A program made the position numbers and the translations under genes. A model generated the notes under the pieces. That model worked only from the letters and a program-made list of their open reading frames with translations, was not told where the DNA came from and searched no databases. Positions 26,868-64,000 of a DNA stretch of 64,000 nucleotides are shown one piece after another (the first letter of the stretch is position 1; every line of letters starts with the position of its first letter). The stretch spans positions 19,009,103 through 19,073,102 of the forward strand of contig CP141131.1 in NCBI GenBank assembly GCA_035236585.1, written 5' to 3'. Source of the DNA: Warburgia ugandensis. Its lineage: Eukaryota > Streptophyta > Magnoliopsida > Canellales > Canellaceae.

Positions 26868-29800
26868 TTATGCACTTACAAGTTTGGAAGCATAGGAATG
26901 GGTTTGGAGGCATATAAATATGGTATTCTACACCAGTATAATTCTCAAAGAACATCCTGAGATAGGAATGAAACTATTATTATCTTTTCACCCTTTCACC
27001 ATGCAATATTAATTGTCTTGGTTGAAAGGAGATGATCTAGAACTTATAAATGACCATACATATATTCCTCTGAAGTCACACAATCTTCAAATGGCTAAGA
27101 CCATGATGGCCTTGGAGGTAATTGATTAAAACTTCTTAACCACCTTGCTGAAGTTCTCCAATTCATATGGTGTGTGTTTTTGTTGTCTGCGAGTGTGCAT
27201 ATGTAGTTAACAGTTATAAACTTTAAGTCATACATTTTTTAAATCATGTCCCCCCAAGAAATGCCTCCAAATTTGGTTCTCCACTTGAACTGCCTGCAAA
27301 AATATTTCCCAGTCAAAGTCTATCCACTAGGCCTCCATCTTATCGCGACCTTATGCCCCTCTTATGGTTTAGTTACAGATTGTTTTGCTATTTAGCACCT
27401 ATTTGATGCCTTGTTCCGGTTTCTGATAGAGATAGAATCATTCATTGCCACATGATGATCTACTTACTATGTCATTATTATACATGTTTGCATATGTTTT
27501 GAAAGAATAGAAGAAATGTCTCTTTTTCAAGTGAGAGAGGGGATGAGAAAGGGTTTTTGGGTGGGAATAAGAGGATTTTCTTTTGTAGGTTCTATTAAAT
27601 ATGTAAAGTAAATTTATCTAGTCATTAGTGTCTAGATCATTCAGGGAAAAAAAAGAATTTTATTTAGTGTCTAGGTTTATGAAAGATGTTTTTCTTTTTC
27701 ATTTGCCTGTGTTGTGAAATGTATTGGCACTGTAATGCTTTGATCAAGTCCGTCCTTCATGTGGTTATAACTTACAAAATGTACTAAACTCATGACACAA
27801 CTAGCAAGCAGTCCCTGCTCTCTAGAAAGTTTTAGTGCAGGGAGACTTTATATGTAAATCAGAAGTTTCTTGTTATCTTGATGTCATTCTGTTTAAACTC
27901 ATACTTACTGGAGTTTATCTGCAGGAGAAGTACAGAGAAAAGTTGTCATTAATGCTCAACCCTGGTCATAGTGTGAAAATTGAAGCTCTCTACTTCCATG
28001 GGTATGAATTCTTGGGGAAGTATATTGCTAAGAAAATTGTGCAAGCTGCTAACATCTGAGGTTACCTTTCATTTCTCACCTATCATTGTATGATTTGACT
28101 TGTTCCTGCGATGACTTCCCTGGCTCAAAAGAATATTTCATTCTGCTTCTAGGATCAGCTGAATGTTGCAGTTCTGAAGAATGCTTATAAAACAGAAGGA
28201 TGAGAAATGCTTTACCAAATCCCTCAAACGAAGTGCTAAAACCAAGCTCTTTTCAAGGCTGCACCATTGGATAATCTGACTTGTTCCTTCAAATTTTCTT
28301 GCTTTGGATATACCCCATCTTAAAAATGTAAATTTTTGGTTGTTGAACTTAGACCTTTGTTTAAATAGAAGTTCTAATCGTCTATTTACCGTCATTAGAA
28401 GTATGAATTTTCAGCTGCTAGAGTCATCCAATCAGCATGCTTTTTAAACTATTAGACGACCAAAGCCGGACCAATCACAAGAACGTTTTGTATCATACAA
28501 AAGTGGGTTCCCTTCATGCTAAAGTTCCTTTAGAAAGATAAGAAAATTCAAGAGTGAAGGACTGAATGAATAGTGTTTGATCTTGGCTGCTTGGGATGAA
28601 AGCTTGAAACTCCCTAGTCCTTTTCATGGCATTGTTGTTGAAATATAATGGCATCTATAATTTTCAGCTTTCATTTCTAAGAGAAGATCTGGTTAACCAT
28701 ATCTGTCTAGAAGGCAACTTAAGATATAAAGTCCACATTTCTGTACGTTTAAATTCATTTCAAAGACAAACTTGCAGTACACTGAAAGTCATCTGTGTCA
28801 ATTCCAGAATTCCTCTGCAAAGGCAGTAGTTTCTTTTTGGCTGGTCAACCTGTAGCAGAAGTCTTTAGATTTTATTCTAAAATGTGTCTTTTTCTTTGGT
28901 AACAATAGTGATAGGTGAACGGGAGGAAGCCAAAAGGCTTTGTAGCTGAGGCACATGTGAGGTCTGGGAACTTTCCCTTGCGTTTTTTTAAGAGGTTGTT
29001 ACCAAGCCACAAACCTATGAATAAGAGGATTTTGCACGTGATTTCCTTCTTCGTTAATCAGTAAAAATCTCTGTAATTAATCGTGCTAGATAGAGTACAT
29101 TAAGATTAAGAAAACCCAAGTATTAGATATCCAATGTTCAATGAAAAAGGCATCAAACAAAGAGCTTAAATTTTGCTACTCATCTCTGTTTGCATGAATA
29201 GTGGCAATATTATGCTTATGTTTTATACTTGAATTTTTATTTAATTTATTGTGTTTTTTTTTTATTGATTCAAAGTATTGATTATGTTCTAATTTGTGTT
29301 AGAAAGAGTTTTATATCAGTTTTTGGTAAGAAATTGAAGTTTAAATTGTTGAATTTCATTGAAGAAACTTAACAGGCACTATTGCAAAGTTTGGTGAACA
29401 TGGTATATTTGCGATTAAATATCTCACTGTTGGTATGCTTTTTATGAAATCTAACCATACCATTAGATTCCTTGTTATCGACTTGTATTAGACACCAAGT
29501 TTCACTGAAACTTTTCATCGGGAAGTCATTGAACTTGGTGGCCAAAGTTAGCAACTTAATCACATTTGAGTCAGTGAGGTAGTGGGTCTATTAGAATGTA
29601 TTAAGAAAGAGAAATAGAGAAGGGCAATATCATAATTCAAAAAAACTAACAAGGAAGAAGATGGAAAACTAATAGAATGACAATTTTGCAAATCTCATAA
29701 AAACTTAAAGGGAAAATTTGTAGAACTCAAAAAATGTTGAATTTTTTTGCAAAATGCCAAGATGAAATGGCATTTTGGCAACAACAAAAAAAGCCCAAAT

Positions 29801-31647
29801 TTTAATAGGAAATACATGGGATAAGTGTTAAATGTGTGAGTTTGTGAAGTGTTTACTAGTATTTCAAAGAATTACACACATATTTTTAAAACAATAAATG
29901 CATTTCATCAATCCTGTTTTGTTGATACACACCCTGCCTCGGCCATAACAATTGATGGGTTGGCTGGGTCAAGTCACATTTTGCCATACCCCCTAATGGA
30001 GCGGGAATGTCAATGATCCATAGTGGGCAGGGCAGGGTACAATAGGGAAGGTGAAAACCCAGCCCTGCCCCATTGCCATTGCTACCTATTTGGTAATTGA
30101 TCCAAACCATGAATTAAAGTAGGGTCTCTTTTTTGAAAAATAAATAGTATATAGTTCAAGTGGGCTTATTTAAAGAAAAGGAAAAAAGACAGTTGTTCAA
30201 GTGCAACCTGCTATTTAAAAAAAAAAAAAAAACACATCCATACTCAAATTAGGTATATAGGAAGACCAATAGAAAGGAAGAAAAGAGGGGGGAGGAGATA
30301 TTCTTGTAAAATTTGAAATTTATTTTATGCAAGTAATATACAAACACCTACTTTGCAATTGTAGCTTAATCTTCTTGTGAATCCCAAATTCAAAACTCTT
30401 ATTAGCTTATCACTTAACTGTTAAAGCTCAAGTTTAGTTTAAGCCAAGTTAACTCTCATAATGGTGGCAAACTAGCAAGTCAATCAATGGTTAACTTGGC
30501 CAGCTCAAGTTGGAGAATCTAACATGTATAATATTGTGCATATTGTTTTACCATAGTTTCAAGAGTGTACGGTTCCAAAGTTTGGTTTCCAAGAGGCATA
30601 CAACAATGGAAATGTTTGATGCTTTATGTTCTAAAATTAAGCCATTTATATACAAGTTTATGTTTTTGTATGCTAAACTCATAATTGTCTTTGTAATTAA
30701 GTCAAAGGCATGGAATGTTAGCCACAACATGATAAGTGTCAATATTTTAGTTATTATAAAAAAAATAAATTAGATTGTACTTTCTTATGAGAGCTATTAT
30801 GAGAAATTGTCCTATTATTTATGAATTTGTAAACTTGCATTTAGTTCAATAACCACAATTTCAAAATATTAGATAAAGTGAGATGGATTGAGCTGACTTG
30901 AGATGAGAGATGGGGCATATTACTATGATTGATGCTTGAGTTGGATTAAGATGAAGTGATATCTCCTCATGTCATTGTACTTAGTGATGCTTGAGATGGA
31001 TGCAGGGTCATCTCAAGTTAGATGTCATCTCATCTCACACTGGCTCGTTCCATCTTAAGCACCACTAACACCATGTTAAGTACCTTGCAGAACAACGTGA
31101 CAATACTCTTACAAAGAAGGTTTTACAAGGGAAGGTACCATTTCAAAGTTTAGGTGAAAATATTTTGTTATAGACATTTGAAAAATGTGGCAGTTTATGT
31201 CACTAAAATGAGATGTAATGCACAATGAGTCTCTTAACTTCAAACGTAGACTTTTGTTGCTGTCCATCCGATAAAACACAAGTTGAGGGGATAGTCTACA
31301 TATTAATCAAGCCCATTCAGACAATGGTTCCCTCTAGCTTTACTCTGTGCTCATGAGATTACAGTTACAAATGCAGTGCATAATAACAATTTGAGGAATG
31401 CTTAACCAAAGCTTCTAGTTTTGCATGAAGGGGACCCACCTTTGTTAGGTCTGATCTATTCATCTAATTCCTCTCGCTTGGGATATCTCCAGGCTGATAA
31501 GTCATGTAAGTTTGGATGAATTTTAGTTTCTTAAAAATGTATTATGCTCAGTGATTTAGACCTTTGTTTTATGAAAAGTTCTCATTGTTCATTTACTATG
31601 ATCAAAAGTGGATCTTCTTTTATGCAAGATTTATCTAGTCAAACCAT

Positions 31648-31650
<3 letters not shown>

Positions 31651-31683
<33 letters not shown>
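31651..31683. repeat. (TA)n microsatellite
   Basis: About 16 TA units. The 'IYIYIY' reading frame across it is an artefact. Confidence 0.97.
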
Positions 31684-31686
<3 letters not shown>

Positions 31687-32891
31687 CAATCATATAAATA
31701 AGTTAGAACATCCAAAGGTGGGTATCCTTAATACAAAAGTTAGAGCTTTGGTTTAGCATTCTCTAACAATTTGCCCATTATTACTGGTTACTCTTTTAAT
31801 AATTGTCTCTGCATTTACGGAGGAGCTAAAATGTCTAAATTTATCAAGAGCTAGTCTTAAAGCTGGAATTGTGGTTAACATGAAAGAGCACATGGGCTGT
31901 CATCTCTCCCTTTGAATTTTCTTGATACTTCCTTAATTTGGAAATTAATGCTTAATTAGTCACTGCATAACTCAAAATGTTCATTAAGTGTTTAGTTTCC
32001 AAAGTATTTTTCTATAAGTCAAATTCCTTTAACCATCCTTAAATTCACATTTTTACCCCTACTTTGATAGAGTTTCTACATGGGCGCAGCAAATTCTTAA
32101 TTTCCTCTATTTTGATACAAAGAATCCCAGCATATTTCCCATTTCACACCTTTTTCTTCTTTTCCTCCATATCTCATTGTCATACTTTGGAAAACTTAAA
32201 GAAAGACTCTATTGGTGGTTGAAATCCAACTTTGGGATTTTCTTTCCACTTACCTATTGCACTTATGCTACCTTCACCATATATTGCTCTCTGTTCTAAT
32301 ACATTCCTCCTAAGTCTTAACTTAGAGCACTCATATTTTCCTTTTTCTTATTTTTTAGAGGTAGGTGCGCACACATGCGTAATCTTGAACCTTAGTCACC
32401 TGGGTGAGAGATTCCTCTCTGCGACACTGTGCTAGAAGGTTTTAGTTCAGAGACTACTTAGTTAAAAAGCATGAGGATAAAGAAATTAAGAACAATAAGG
32501 CATCTCCCTCATTGATGAAATTTTTTTTGCTTGGCAATAAACTAAGAGAAACCAGCGTACTCTTTTCTGGATTCGTTACAATACACAGATTCTGGAGGTG
32601 ACCATGCATGAAAGTGGCACCATGGTGTGCTGAGAGGGATAACTGCAGCTGAAGTTAGTGAAATGACATGCATCGCATGGAGTATAAGAAGCTACTGCCA
32701 AAGTTGTCTGCCTGGCTTAATCTATCCCAACTTCCCAAGATCATTGTTACTAGGGATTGTGCTATGTTCATAGTGGAGGTTTGGAAGATGGGAAAATGCA
32801 AAGCCTACAAAGAAAGAAAATCACAGGTATAGAAAGAGAGAAAATCACCGCTAGAGAGAGGAGTTAGAGAGAGAAAGAGAGAGACCTATTT

Positions 32892-32896
<5 letters not shown>

Positions 32897-32968
<72 letters not shown>
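32897..32968. repeat. (GA)n microsatellite, about 36 units
   Basis: Perfect GA run preceded by a looser purine-rich stretch from about 32835. Confidence 0.97.
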
Positions 32969-32969
<1 letters not shown>

Positions 32970-34027
32970 CATGGTTTAATTGGAAGAATAAGAAACGGAT
33001 TATGAGATTTGATTGGAGTAGAAATGGAAACTTGTTTGATGCAATTACTCGAAGGACTAGATGACTAAGTTAACGTAAGTTGGTTTGAGGGATTATAGAG
33101 TAAAAGTTTTGAATATAAGTACTTAATGAACATTTTTTATTGACTTATTGAGCAGTAAATTCCAAAATGGGGATACATCAGCAATTTTTTCATTTTTCTT
33201 TTAGCTGGGCGTGGGGTTTGGTTCAGTTGAGGTGTAGTGGGTGGGTGAATTCTTTTACAAGGGGGAGGTTTGGTAAGCCCTTTTTTATTTTTTTGGATTT
33301 TGGAGAACAGAATTGGCATACCTTCTAAGTAAATATTGCAATATCTGCCCAGCAGTGCTTTATTTTTATTTTTTATTTAATGAATCTTGTTGCCTTTCCA
33401 AGAAAAAAAATGGGACAGAAGTTAATCAATTTGAAACTAAGGAATATATGTAGTTGATTATATTTTTCTTGGAGGGGCTTCTTAAAACGATAGTGTGAAA
33501 ATCTAACTACAGATGAATATACGCATGCAGAATTACAATCTAAGTGTGCATGCTTATCATTTATCTAGGAGGTTTTACGATCATTACATCTGTCAACAAA
33601 CAGTGATTGCGAATCAATGGCGTAGAGTTGTCGAGGAGAAATTTGATCTCCAATTCATTCACAGCACCGATGGTTTTGAACACTGAACAAGTGGGCTCCA
33701 AATGCATTTCTAAGTACTCGTAATTTTGGCATCCTTATACAAAAAGCTCAACTTGAGAATGATTGAGGAATTTCTAAACACTCTATAATACTAGGTTGGC
33801 CCATTAACTTCAATATTACCTTTGAATAATGCCGCCTCACCTTTGGATAGAATTCTTTAGAGACTTAATCATCCATTCAGCATAAGTTGATTACCAGGCA
33901 TCCAAAGTAAGAGCAATTAGATGAAGGAGTTGGATCATGAAAAGGCAAAGGTCATTTGTGCAGAAGTAATTTGTGGTCAATGGACACATTATATGGCGCT
34001 CTTGGATACTTGGGAAGTACCCATGAA

Positions 34028-34118
34028 GAGGAGCCTTGGCGCAATGGTAGAGTTGTCATCGTGTCACCTCGAGGTCTCGGGTTCAAGGCGTAAAAAGAGC
34101 CTCCTACAAAATGCCAAG
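34028..34118 (+). mobile_element. Au SINE copy 6, 3'-truncated
   Basis: It starts GAGGAGCCTTGGCGCAATGG and carries A and B boxes (GGTCTCGGGTTCAAGGCG). It stops at 'caaaatgccaag', so the 3' half is gone. It lies about 0.7 kb upstream of the CBE1 5' UTR. Confidence 0.85.
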
Positions 34119-34789
34119 TACACATGGAGAGAGAGAGAGAGAGAGATTTCAAATAGGGACACAATTGAGTTTTTTCAATGAAAGGCCAATAGATGTTTGT
34201 GTAGTTGGTCGTAGACACCTTGACATTTCACCTAAAATACAATTAGTCATAGCATTGAGTGATTTGCTTTCTAATTCTTCACAGGGAAAAAATGTAGCAA
34301 TAGTTCAGGAATTTATATGGCTAATGTCATTTAAAATAGGCACTTAATAATCATTAGAAACGGAAAAAGTCTAAAAAGGTTTTGCTGCTTCGGGTCCATC
34401 CTGACAATGATTTCTCTTGTTATAATAATTTTTACAAATCTTAACCGTTCATTATGCCAAGAATATCAAGAATTAATAAACTATGTGAAATCAGTGCATT
34501 TGAACAATCATAGCCACTTGATTTATATTTTTGAAAAAAATTAATAAAATAGATGATCAATTTGAACAAAGAGAAGGTAAAAAAGATATTATGTGCATGA
34601 TATTTAATGTCTAACCTATCTAGTCCATTAGTAATATAATGAACGGGTTAGATCTATTCTTCTTCTCGAGCATGTTCACTTACCTCCATTCGGGAAAAAT
34701 ACATTTTACTCGGTATTAGACTCACTTTTCTATCTTTTGTTTTTTGTTCGGCTGACGCTGATATGAAATAGACGTAGAGGACCTCTTTG

Positions 34790-34955
34790 ATTTGTTTAGG
34801 GGACGGGACAAAACCCCTTCTTCTCTCTCTCTCTCTCTCGTCCGTACTATCTGGAAGATGATCGAGAGATTCAAAAGCACAAGACGAAAGGATCCACGGA
34901 GAGATTCAAACCCACCTCTGCAGTTCTTTCAACAAGATTCCAATTTGATTGATTG

Positions 34956-34989
<34 letters not shown>

Positions 34990-34998
34990 CCAATTCAG
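34790..34998 (+). other. CBE1: Probable CBE1 5' UTR exon
   Basis: The stretch ends CAATTCAG followed by GTAGCT (donor at 34999-35000), and the matching acceptor TTGCAG lies at 35744-35749, one base before the CBE1 ATG. It contains two CT runs (from about 34822 and about 34957), common in plant leaders. The transcription start is not fixed by sequence; no clear TATA box was seen. Confidence 0.6.
34858..34989 (+). other. uORF in CBE1 leader (43 codons)
   Basis: ATG at 34858 to TAA at 34987-34989, entirely within the predicted 5' UTR exon. The peptide begins MIERFKSTRRKD and ends in a Leu-Ser repeat encoded by the CT microsatellite, so its length depends on that repeat. Whether it is translated is unknown. 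Confidence 0.45.
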
Positions 34999-35749
34999 GT
35001 AGCTCTAATTCATAGGGTTCATACTGCTTTATGCTGCGTTATTTTGCCCTAATTCTACTCTTCTTAAAGGGAAGGATGGAAACCCTAGAAGTTCTTTCGT
35101 TGGCAATGCTTGCTTGAGCTCTCTTTTCCGAATTTACACGTTTTGTTTCTTTCTTTAACGGATAATGGGTGATTGGCACGTTGATATTGTTTGGTGTAGA
35201 AAGTGGGAATATGAATTTTGTTTCCAGTGAGGATTTCTTAGTGGCTTTTGATTTGAGATGATTTTGTAAGGAATAACTTAGGTTCTGGCTTTCTAGGTGT
35301 TGAATCTTTGTATTACTGCTGTCTTGATTGGAGATAATTTGGGAATGTGAAACGTTTGTGAGCTAGATATCATTTTCTGGGGTTTAGGATTTTGGCGTCC
35401 GATTTGTTTTGGCGGTCATTTTTGTTCAAGTGAACTTGCATGGACGAATGGTTGATGAATCTGGAAAGAGGGAGCTGATCTGCGAAATTTTTTGAGTAAG
35501 ATTGTTTTAGTACTTCATCAACCCTCAAAATCTTTTGGGTACCTGTTGGATGATTGGAGAATGAGGTTATTACGTCTGATTTGAGATGAGTAGTTGAGAT
35601 GATCGGGAGTTCAATTTTGTGGTTTTGAGTAGCTGCTAAATGGCCATCGCTGTGCGGTTTTGAAACTGTAGTGGTTTACCTTGCTTCTGGTCCTGTCTAG
35701 CCGGGAATTTTGATAGACTCTGGTGTAGCTATCATTTGGAGCGTTGCAG
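34999..35749 (+). other. CBE1: CBE1 5' UTR intron
   Basis: GT at 34999 and AG at 35748-35749, 751 bp, T-rich. First introns in 5' UTRs often raise expression in plants. The start codon follows one base after the acceptor. Confidence 0.6.
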
Positions 35750-35750
35750 A

Positions 35751-63455
<27,705 letters not shown>

Positions 63456-64000
63456 TGTTGATGATAGAAATTGTTTCTTTCCAATGAATCTCAAATCCTT
63501 GTGGCAAGGGACGTTTTCCTATTGGAAAAGGAGGGATGTCCCTGTGGTGATGGTGTATTATATGAATTTCGCTTTAAATGGCAGCTGGTTGAGACTTGGG
63601 TTATCCCATGTTTCTCTTTGATTCAGTAAAGGCTAAAACAACCAAATACTTGAAATGAAAAGATCCACAGAAAGCATTTCTGATGTGAGCTGGGAATTTT
63701 CATCTTTGGTTTAGTTTGGTGAATGGTGACTTTTCTCCGAAGCTTGACTGTAGCTTCAAAAGGACGAGCTACTCGCTAAATAGATCTTTAGCGTCATGGG
63801 CGAACATGCCAAAGTTGCTTTCTTCTGGACATTTTCTATTTCAATATTGCTTTAGACATGGTTTCTTTCGGAATTTCTCTTCTTTGTGCATAAGTATGTG
63901 CTATTAAGCTGGAGTTTGGAGCTCTGGTTTCTTGGATCCCGGGTATTGAGTTCACTTGCAGGATGAAATATTGATTGGAATTGTGGCTCGTCGAGCTTCG
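63456..64000 (+). other. CBE1: Probable CBE1 3' UTR, running off the window
   Basis: Follows TAA at 63453. No perfect AATAAA seen. A GT directly at 63446 (AG/GTACAG) and an AG at 63961 (CACTTGCAG) could form an alternative last intron; joining them would replace the final YR with MKY and a stop. Which form is used cannot be decided from sequence. Confidence 0.5.

Larger units (their letters stand above)
22859..28059 (+). pseudogene. SPO11-2: SPO11-2 pseudogene (non-processed, intron-containing)
   Basis: SPO11-2 is a topoisomerase VI A-like subunit that forms meiotic double-strand breaks. Readable exon pieces in order are: 22859-22893 plus 24162-24264 (SRV/RSGLLRDISSIF..AKAFIR), 24456-~24560 (VWKVMELCFQIL..RRELFYKLLCDSPNYFS), ~24670-24767 (VVIALLWCSRRSLGIMASG), 25080-~25199 (GSAGYAIIGDLNLL), 25283-25362 (RLAEDRIFNHVPSILITAK..), 26680-~26745 (SLLHQISKTIPELPILGLVDW), ~26868-26930 (TYKFGSIGMGLEAYKYG), ~27005-27118 (KGDDLELI..) and 27925-28059 (IEALYFHGYEFLGKYIAKKIV, stop TGA). 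Lesions: a hAT insertion in the first readable exon, a TAA at 22871, frameshifts near 24557, 25170 and 27030, catalytic Tyr replaced by Arg at 24708-24710, the Toprim Glu block lost, and the NPAG that follows VDW missing. Introns are kept, so it arose by DNA duplication or in-place decay, not retrocopying. No start codon or N-terminal exon was found. Confidence 0.88.
28060..34027. other. Intergenic region between SPO11-2 relic and CBE1
   Basis: No ORF here has a recognisable domain. Contents I can support are microsatellites at 31651-31683 and 32897-32968. A stretch at about 29910-30110, rich in GGGCAGGGC-like words, may be a transposon end but shows no clear inverted partner. Confidence 0.5.

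Noticed and set aside
29886-30110. 74-codon minus-strand ORF in a GGGCAGGGC-rich stretch
   Set aside because: No protein motif. The DNA looks like a transposon end, but I could not find an inverted partner or target duplication, so I do not call it.

Overview
The window is plant nuclear DNA. It has spliceosomal introns with GT/AG ends, many Au-type tRNA-derived SINEs, hAT-like and MITE-like DNA transposons, Ty3/gypsy LTR elements and RTE-clade LINEs, and long CT/GA/TA microsatellites. There are no bacterial-style operons. It looks like a large, repeat-rich flowering-plant genome; the sequence alone does not let me name a species.

Layout. (1) Positions 1-22.8 kb are a gene desert of decayed repeats: several LTR-like modules that share the same start (TGTGAYRAYC..GGTTTT) and the same end (..ATTACA), an RNase H relic near 16.1 kb, an antisense Ty3/gypsy gag-protease relic at 18.6-21.0 kb, and five Au SINE copies between 17.8 and 22.3 kb. 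(2) Positions 22.86-28.06 kb hold a non-processed pseudogene of the meiotic topoisomerase-like gene SPO11-2 on the + strand. Its exons are still readable, but it carries a 1268-bp hAT-like insertion inside an exon with an exact 8-bp target duplication, several frameshifts, a catalytic Tyr-to-Arg change and disrupted Toprim motifs. (3) Positions 28-34.8 kb are intergenic. (4) Positions 34.8 kb to the window end hold one intact gene on the + strand. I identify it as CBE1 (conserved binding of eIF4E 1), a plant eIF4E-binding protein.

CBE1 is the only intact gene I can support. I reconstructed ten coding exons with consensus splice sites and matching phases; together they give 3255 nt, or 1084 residues plus stop. 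There is also a 5' UTR intron that ends one base before the ATG, and a 43-codon uORF in the 5' UTR exon. About 22 kb of the 27.7-kb coding span lies in two giant introns filled with repeats. Intron 3 (9.8 kb) holds an antisense RTE LINE with a second RTE fragment nested in it, an RNase H relic, a ~110-bp tandem array, an Au SINE and a TIR element. Intron 7 (12.4 kb) holds a complete small LTR retrotransposon with a chimeric gag-RNase H ORF, a ~570-bp tandem array built from an RTE endonuclease segment that runs into a longer RTE LINE, another Au SINE and a foldback MITE.

I found no clearly new biological system. The observations most worth following are the catalytically dead SPO11-2 relic, the internally fused gag-RNase H retroelement, the RTE endonuclease tandem array, and the (TG)n tract beside a CBE1 splice acceptor.
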